Part shown: piece after piece, positions 5,715 to 9,520 of the stretch | Layout: each line of letters starts with the position of its first letter | Numbering within the stretch: position 1 is the stretch's first letter | NCBI GenBank assembly: GCA_937974415.1 | Contig: CALJXB010000304.1 | Location: 1 to 9,520 of the forward strand | Origin: an uncultured Kiloniellales bacterium | GTDB taxonomy: Bacteria; Pseudomonadota; Alphaproteobacteria; Kiloniellales; JAKSDN01 | Length of the DNA: 9,520 bases | Direction: 5' to 3' | Position numbers and translations under genes: made by a program | Notes under the pieces: generated by a model | Seen by the model: only the letters and a program-made list of their open reading frames with translations | Databases searched by the model: none | What the model was told of the DNA's origin: nothing

Positions 5715-6455
5715 ATGTTCGATCTGGAAGGAAAGGCCGCCCTGGTGACCGGCGCCTCCGGCGGTATCGGCGGGGCGATTGCGCGAGGCCTGCATGCCCA
5801 GGGCGCCGCCGTCGCGCTCTCCGGCACCCGCAGGGAGGCCTTGGATACATTGGCCGGCGAGCTTGGCGAGCGGGTCGCCGTGGTGCCCTGCGACCTATCG
5901 GACCAGGCCGCGACGGCGGCGCTGGTCGGTGAGGCCGAGGCGGCGCTCGGGGCCGGCATCGACATCCTTGTGAACAACGCCGGCCTGACCCGCGACAACC
6001 TTGCCATGCGGATGAAGGACGAGGAATGGGACTTGGTGCTCCAGGTCAACCTGGCGTCCGGATTCCGCCTCATCCGCTCGGGATTGCGGGGCATGATGAA
6101 GCGCCGCTGGGGGCGCATCGTCTCGATCACCTCGGTGGTCGGCACCACGGGCAATCCCGGTCAGGCGAACTACGCCGCCTCCAAGGCGGGGCTCACGGGC
6201 CTCTCTAAGTCGCTCGCCCAGGAAGTCGCCTCGCGCGGCATCACGGTGAATTGCGTCGCGCCTGGCTTCATCGAGACCGCCATGACCGCCGCGCTCAACG
6301 AAGACCAGCAGCAGCGTATCCTCGCCGCCATTCCCACCGGGCGCATGGGCCGGCCCGACGAGGTGGCCTCCTCGGTCGTCTTTCTGGCCAGCGACGAGGG
6401 CGCCTACGTCACCGGCCAGACCTTGCATGTGAATGGTGGAATGGCCATGATATGA
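5715..6455 (+). CDS. fabG: 3-oxoacyl-ACP reductase FabG
   Basis: FabG reduces 3-oxoacyl-ACP to 3-hydroxyacyl-ACP with NADPH, the first reduction in each elongation cycle. It is a classical short-chain dehydrogenase/reductase of 246 residues. Visible motifs: TGASGGIG (12-19) for the cofactor, NNAG (87-90), and the catalytic set Asn112, Ser140, Tyr153 and Lys157 (GQANYAASKAG). PGFIET (183-188) and the ending VTGQTLHVNGGMAM are typical of FabG rather than of other reductases, and the position between fabD and acpP confirms it. The ATG at 5715 is preceded by GGGAGG (5706-5711). An upstream in-frame start at 5646 would overlap fabD and is not supported. Confidence 0.97.
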   Translation: MFDLEGKAALVTGASGGIGGAIARGLHAQGAAVALSGTRREALDTLAGELGERVAVVPCDLSDQAATAALVGEAEAALGAGIDILVNNAGLTRDNLAMRMKDEEWDLVLQVNLASGFRLIRSGLRGMMKRRWGRIVSITSVVGTTGNPGQANYAASKAGLTGLSKSLAQEVASRGITVNCVAPGFIETAMTAALNEDQQQRILAAIPTGRMGRPDEVASSVVFLASDEGAYVTGQTLHVNGGMAMI

Positions 6456-6626
6456 AGCTGTTAGGGCGGGCGCGGAGAGGCGAGTTCGGGGGCGCTTTCC
6501 TATCGGCGGGAACTGTGTTAAGAGGCGCGCCCGGTGCGCCACTGAGGTTGAAGTGAGACTCGGTTTCGGGCGTTTGAGCCGGGTTCCATCTGCTGCTTCG
6601 AGACACTGGACATTGAAGGAATGGCT
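6456..6626 (+). other. fabG-acpP intergenic region
   Basis: A 171-bp gap, long for this compact cluster. It contains one small hairpin, GGCGC (6524-6528) with GCGCC (6536-6540), without a T-tract. acpP is usually far more abundant than its neighbours, so a promoter or processing site is expected here, but I found no convincing -35/-10 pair. Confidence 0.35.
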
Positions 6627-6863
6627 ATGAGCAACGACATCGCCGAACGCGTCAAGAAGATCGTGGTCGAGCATCTGGGAGTCGACGAGGCCAAGGTCAG
6701 CGAGAGCGCCAGCTTCATCGACGACTTGGGCGCCGACTCGCTGGACACCGTCGAACTCGTCATGGCCTTCGAGGAAGAGTTCGGCTGCGAGATCCCCGAC
6801 GACGCTGCCGAGAAGATCGTGACGGTCAAGGACGCCGTCGATTTCATCCAGCAAAACGCCTAA
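6627..6863 (+). CDS. acpP: Acyl carrier protein AcpP
   Basis: AcpP carries growing acyl chains as thioesters on a 4'-phosphopantetheine arm during fatty acid synthesis and hands them to lipid, lipid A and other pathways. The 78-residue acidic protein has the attachment motif [13 protein letters not shown] with Ser38 as the modified residue. Helices I to IV are easily seen, and the length is standard. The ATG at 6627 is chosen over an in-frame ATG at 6621 because GAAGGA (6615-6620) touches the earlier ATG but sits 6 nt from the later one, and [11 protein letters not shown] is the usual N terminus. fabF starts 73 nt downstream. Confidence 0.98.
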   Translation: MSNDIAERVKKIVVEHLGVDEAKVSESASFIDDLGADSLDTVELVMAFEEEFGCEIPDDAAEKIVTVKDAVDFIQQNA

Positions 6864-6886
6864 CCTCTAAGCAGCATCCTCGGCGC

Positions 6887-6902
6887 CGGCGGAGACCCGC
6901 CG
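6887..6902 (+). other. Hairpin between acpP and fabF
   Basis: CGGCGG (6887-6892) and CCGCCG (6897-6902) form a 6-bp stem with loop AGAC. No T-tract follows. It could protect the 3' end of an acpP-only transcript or cause partial termination, which would help keep acpP mRNA more abundant than fabF. This role is inference. Confidence 0.3.
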
Positions 6903-6936
6903 TGCTCGCAGCGCTGCCTCGAGAGTCATCGGCAAA

Positions 6937-8202
6937 ATGAGAAGAGTAGTCGTCACGGGACTTGGGCTCGTCACGCCGCTGGCAAGCGGCGTGAGCAAGA
7001 GTTGGGAGCGGCTGATCGCCGGCAATTCGGGGATCGGCGCCATCCAGAGCTTCGACGTCTCCGATCTGCCGTGCAAGATCGCCGGCCAGGTCCTCTATGG
7101 CGACTCGGCGGACGGCGGCTTCGACCCGGTCGCCTATGTCGAGGCCAAGGATCTCAGGAAAAACGACCGCTTCATCATCTACGGCATCGCGGCCGGCCAG
7201 CAGGCGGTCGAGGACTCCGGCTGGATGCCGAGCGACGAAGAGGCCCAGGAGCGTACCGGCGTCATGGTCGGCTCGGGCATCGGCGGCCTGGAGACGCTCT
7301 GCGACGGCGCCATCACGGTCAAGGAACGAGGGCCGCGGCGGCTTAGCCCGTTTTTCATCCCCGCCGCCCTGATCAACCTGGTGTCGGGCCAGCTGTCGAT
7401 CAAATACGGCTTTCGCGGGCCCAATCACGCGGTGGTGACGGCCTGTTCGACGGGGGCACACGCGATCGGCGACGCCGCGCGGCTGATCGCCTGGGACGAT
7501 GCCGACGTGATGGTGGCCGGCGGGGCGGAAGCGGCGGTCTGCCGCATCGGCGTGGCGGGCTTCGCCGCGGCGCGGGCGCTTTCCACCGGATTCAACGATA
7601 CGCCCGAGCGCGCCTCGCGGCCGTGGGATCGGGACCGCGACGGCTTCGTCATGGGCGAGGGCGCCGGCTGCGTGGTGCTCGAGGAGCTGGAGCACGCCAA
7701 GAAGCGCGGCGCCAAGATCTACGCCGAGGTGGTCGGCTACGGCCTTTCCGGCGACGCCCACCACGTGACCGCGCCGGCGGAAGACGGCCAGGGCGCGTTC
7801 CGGGCCATGCGTAACGCCCTCAGGAGGGCCAAGCTCGACCCCGAAGACATCGACTACATCAACGCTCACGGCACCTCGACGCCGCTGGGCGACGAAATCG
7901 AGCTGGGCGCGGTCAAACGCCTGTTCGGCGAACACGCCGGGCGGCTTGCGATGTCCTCGACGAAATCGGCGACTGGCCACCTCTTGGGCGCGGCGGGGGC
8001 GGTCGAGGCGATCTTCTCGATCCTCGCCATGAACGAGGGCGTCGTTCCGCCGACCTTGAACCTGGACACGCCGTCGCCGGGCTGCGACGGCATGGATCTG
8101 GTGCCCCATCGGGCCCGCGAGCGGACGGTGCGCGCGGCGCTGTCGAATTCCTTCGGCTTCGGCGGCACCAACGCGTCCGTGGTGCTCGCGGCTTACCAGT
8201 AA
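6937..8202 (+). CDS. fabF: 3-oxoacyl-ACP synthase II FabF
   Basis: FabF condenses malonyl-ACP with an acyl-ACP, the elongation step of type II fatty acid synthesis. The 421-residue protein shows the thiolase-fold Cys-His-His triad: Cys170 in VTACSTGAH, His311 in [11 protein letters not shown] and His348 in [12 protein letters not shown], with Lys343 nearby and GFGGTN (407-412) near the C terminus. Two histidines together with this length mark it as KAS I/II type rather than FabH (KAS III). Position after acpP, and the N terminus [15 protein letters not shown], favour FabF over FabB. The ATG at 6937 has only a weak upstream purine run (GAGAG at 6921-6925, 11 nt away). mltG follows after 9 nt. 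Confidence 0.97.
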   Translation: MRRVVVTGLGLVTPLASGVSKSWERLIAGNSGIGAIQSFDVSDLPCKIAGQVLYGDSADGGFDPVAYVEAKDLRKNDRFIIYGIAAGQQAVEDSGWMPSDEEAQERTGVMVGSGIGGLETLCDGAITVKERGPRRLSPFFIPAALINLVSGQLSIKYGFRGPNHAVVTACSTGAHAIGDAARLIAWDDADVMVAGGAEAAVCRIGVAGFAAARALSTGFNDTPERASRPWDRDRDGFVMGEGAGCVVLEELEHAKKRGAKIYAEVVGYGLSGDAHHVTAPAEDGQGAFRAMRNALRRAKLDPEDIDYINAHGTSTPLGDEIELGAVKRLFGEHAGRLAMSSTKSATGHLLGAAGAVEAIFSILAMNEGVVPPTLNLDTPSPGCDGMDLVPHRARERTVRAALSNSFGFGGTNASVVLAAYQ

Positions 8203-8211
8203 GTTGAGATC

Positions 8212-9207
8212 ATGCGGCGCTGGTTGCTCGCCGGCGCGCTGCTCGGCGTCCTCCTGATCGTTGCTCTGGCGGGCCTCGTGGCCTTCAACGTGGCCCGGCA
8301 GTTCGAAAGCCCCGGACCGCACGCGGCCGAGACGAGCGTGGTCATTCCCACCGGCGCGGGCCTCAAATCGATCGCCCAAAGCCTGACCGAGGCCGGCGTC
8401 ATCCGGGACCCGCTGACATTTCGCCTGGGAGTCCGCTACCACGATGCGGCGCGCGACCTGAGAGCCGGCGAATACCGCTTTCCCGCCGGGTCTTCCATGC
8501 GCCAGGTGATGGAGATCTTGAGGCGCGGCGAGACGGTGGTGCGCCGTCTCACCATCCCCGAGGGCCTGACCAGCCAAGAGGTCGTCGCCTTGGTGGCTTC
8601 GGCCGAGGGCTTGCGCGGCGAGGTGGGCCCGGTGCCCGAGGAAGGCAGCCTGCTGCCGGAGACCTATCACTACTCCTGGGACGACGAGCGCGGCCAGCTG
8701 GTCGAACGCATGGCGACGTCGCAGCAGGAGCTGCTCGACGATCTCTGGGCCGAGCGCGATCCCGATCTGCCTCTCGCCAGCCCCGAGGAGGCCCTGATCC
8801 TGGCCTCCATCGTCGAGAAGGAAACCGCCGTGGACGGCGAGCGGCCCCTGGTCGCGTCGGTGTTCGTCAACCGCTTGAAGCGCGGCATGCGCCTGCAGTC
8901 GGACCCGACCGTCGTCTACGGCCTGACCCAGGGGCAGGGGGCCCTCGGGCGGGCACTCACCCGTGCCGACCTGAACGCGCCCAGCGCCTACCACACCTAT
9001 CAGATTGACGGCCTGCCGCCAGGACCCATCGCCAACGCCGGCCGGGCGGCCTTGGAGGCCGTGTTCCATCCGGCCAGCACCAGCTACCTCTATTTCGTTG
9101 CCGACGGCAGCGGCGGCCACGCCTTCGCCGAGACCTTGGACGAGCACAACCGAAACGTGGCGAAATGGCGTAAGCTGCAGCGCCAGCAAACCCAGGGAAC
9201 GCAGTAA
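8212..9207 (+). CDS. mltG: Endolytic murein transglycosylase MltG (YceG-like)
   Basis: MltG cuts nascent peptidoglycan strands within the chain, leaving 1,6-anhydro ends, and is thought to set glycan strand length. The 331-residue protein has a single N-terminal membrane anchor (about residues 4-27), a LysM-like region (about 40-107) and the YceG catalytic domain (about 110-320). Key motifs: LLPETYHY (147-154), ASIVEKET (198-205) with the catalytic glutamate, ASVFVNRL (215-222), MRLQSDPTVVYG (226-237), and SYLYFVADGSGGHAF (291-305). Length fits the family. No good Shine-Dalgarno precedes the ATG at 8212, and the gap to fabF is 9 nt, so translation is probably coupled. The fabF-mltG pair recurs in many Proteobacteria. 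Confidence 0.96.
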   Translation: MRRWLLAGALLGVLLIVALAGLVAFNVARQFESPGPHAAETSVVIPTGAGLKSIAQSLTEAGVIRDPLTFRLGVRYHDAARDLRAGEYRFPAGSSMRQVMEILRRGETVVRRLTIPEGLTSQEVVALVASAEGLRGEVGPVPEEGSLLPETYHYSWDDERGQLVERMATSQQELLDDLWAERDPDLPLASPEEALILASIVEKETAVDGERPLVASVFVNRLKRGMRLQSDPTVVYGLTQGQGALGRALTRADLNAPSAYHTYQIDGLPPGPIANAGRAALEAVFHPASTSYLYFVADGSGGHAFAETLDEHNRNVAKWRKLQRQQTQGTQ

Positions 9208-9241
9208 GGCCGCTCTCATACCGCTCTAGGGAGGTGTCGTC

Positions 9242-9520
9242 ATGGTCTCGCGCCTGCCGGTTATGGCGTTCGGCGTCGCTCTCGCAGCTTTGCTGGAGGC
9301 CTGTTCGCCAACGCCCACCGGCGACCCGCTGGACGGCGCCTCGCAGGGCGCCGCCGTGCCGCGCGATGTGGTGCTGCGCCAGCTGCTGACCCAACAGGCC
9401 CGCCTGTGGGACGTCGGCTATCCCGTCTGGAGCCGCGGTGGCGAGCTCTGTGCCGGCCGGCAGCGGGCGAGCTTCGGATTTCAGGCCTGGACCCGCTGGG
9501 ACATCGGCGGCCAATACCGC
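9242..9520 (+). CDS. Probable lipoprotein, N-terminal part (partial)
   Basis: The frame is open from the ATG at 9242 to the window end (93 codons) and continues beyond it. AGGGAGG (9228-9234) lies 7 nt upstream, so the start is well supported. The product begins with a short signal (MVSRLPVMAFGVALAALLEAC); Cys21 could be lipidated, although the lipobox reads LEAC and Glu just before the Ala is unusual. After a Pro/Gly/Ala-rich linker comes a soluble stretch (about 42-93) including ARLWDVGYPVW, GELCAG and FGFQAWTRWD. The pattern of aliphatic and aromatic residues followed by ELC recalls the N-terminal region of some envelope M48-type peptidases of alphaproteobacteria, but this is a weak resemblance. 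It may be cotranscribed with mltG, 34 nt upstream. Function unassigned. Confidence 0.75.
   Translation, partial: MVSRLPVMAFGVALAALLEACSPTPTGDPLDGASQGAAVPRDVVLRQLLTQQARLWDVGYPVWSRGGELCAGRQRASFGFQAWTRWDIGGQYR

Noticed and set aside
4811..6154. 447-codon open frame on the minus strand opposite fabD and fabG
   Set aside because: Antisense to two well-identified genes, with the low-complexity Arg/Ser/Pro composition of a shadow frame.
6844..9219. 791-codon open frame on the minus strand across acpP, fabF and mltG
   Set aside because: It lies wholly opposite three genes with complete active-site motifs. Long antisense frames are expected at this GC content and codon bias, and the translation has no recognisable domain.

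Overview
The window is a high-GC stretch of core chromosome from what is most likely an alphaproteobacterium, probably near the Rhodospirillales or Kiloniellales. Three things support this: the gene orders rpsF-rpsR-DUF2232-rplI-(cfa)-dnaB and fabD-fabG-acpP-fabF-mltG, promoters close to the alphaproteobacterial form CTTGAC/CTTGCA-N16/17-(C)TAT, and strong GC bias at third codon positions. The family-level placement is inference. I see no insertion sequence, phage gene, CRISPR array, tRNA or rRNA.

Left half (1-4359), all on the minus strand, read from right to left: bS6 (rpsF), bS18 (rpsR), a DUF2232 polytopic membrane protein, bL9 (rplI), a cyclopropane-fatty-acid-synthase-type methyltransferase, and the first 39 codons of the replicative helicase DnaB, cut by the window edge. 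rpsF/rpsR and DUF2232/rplI overlap by 4 and 1 bases, which suggests translational coupling. The methyltransferase and dnaB each have more than 220 bp of non-coding DNA upstream and probably have their own promoters.

Middle (4360-4717): a divergent control region. A good sigma70-type promoter fires left into an rpsF leader of about 150 nt holding two strong hairpins, the right place for S6:S18 autoregulation. Another fires right into fabD and carries an 8-bp direct repeat over its -10 element.

Right half (4718-9520), all on the plus strand: the type II fatty acid synthesis cluster fabD (malonyl transfer to ACP), fabG (ketoacyl reduction), acpP (the carrier) and fabF (elongating condensation). 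It is followed 9 nt later by mltG (endolytic murein transglycosylase) and by the start of a probable lipoprotein gene that runs off the window. Together the window pairs ribosome assembly and replication on one side with fatty acid and envelope synthesis on the other.

I found no clearly undescribed system. The points most worth checking are the structured rpsF leader, the operator-like repeat at the fabD promoter, a possible leaderless dnaB transcript, a nested palindrome upstream of the methyltransferase gene, and the unusual C-terminal tails of bS6 and bL9.
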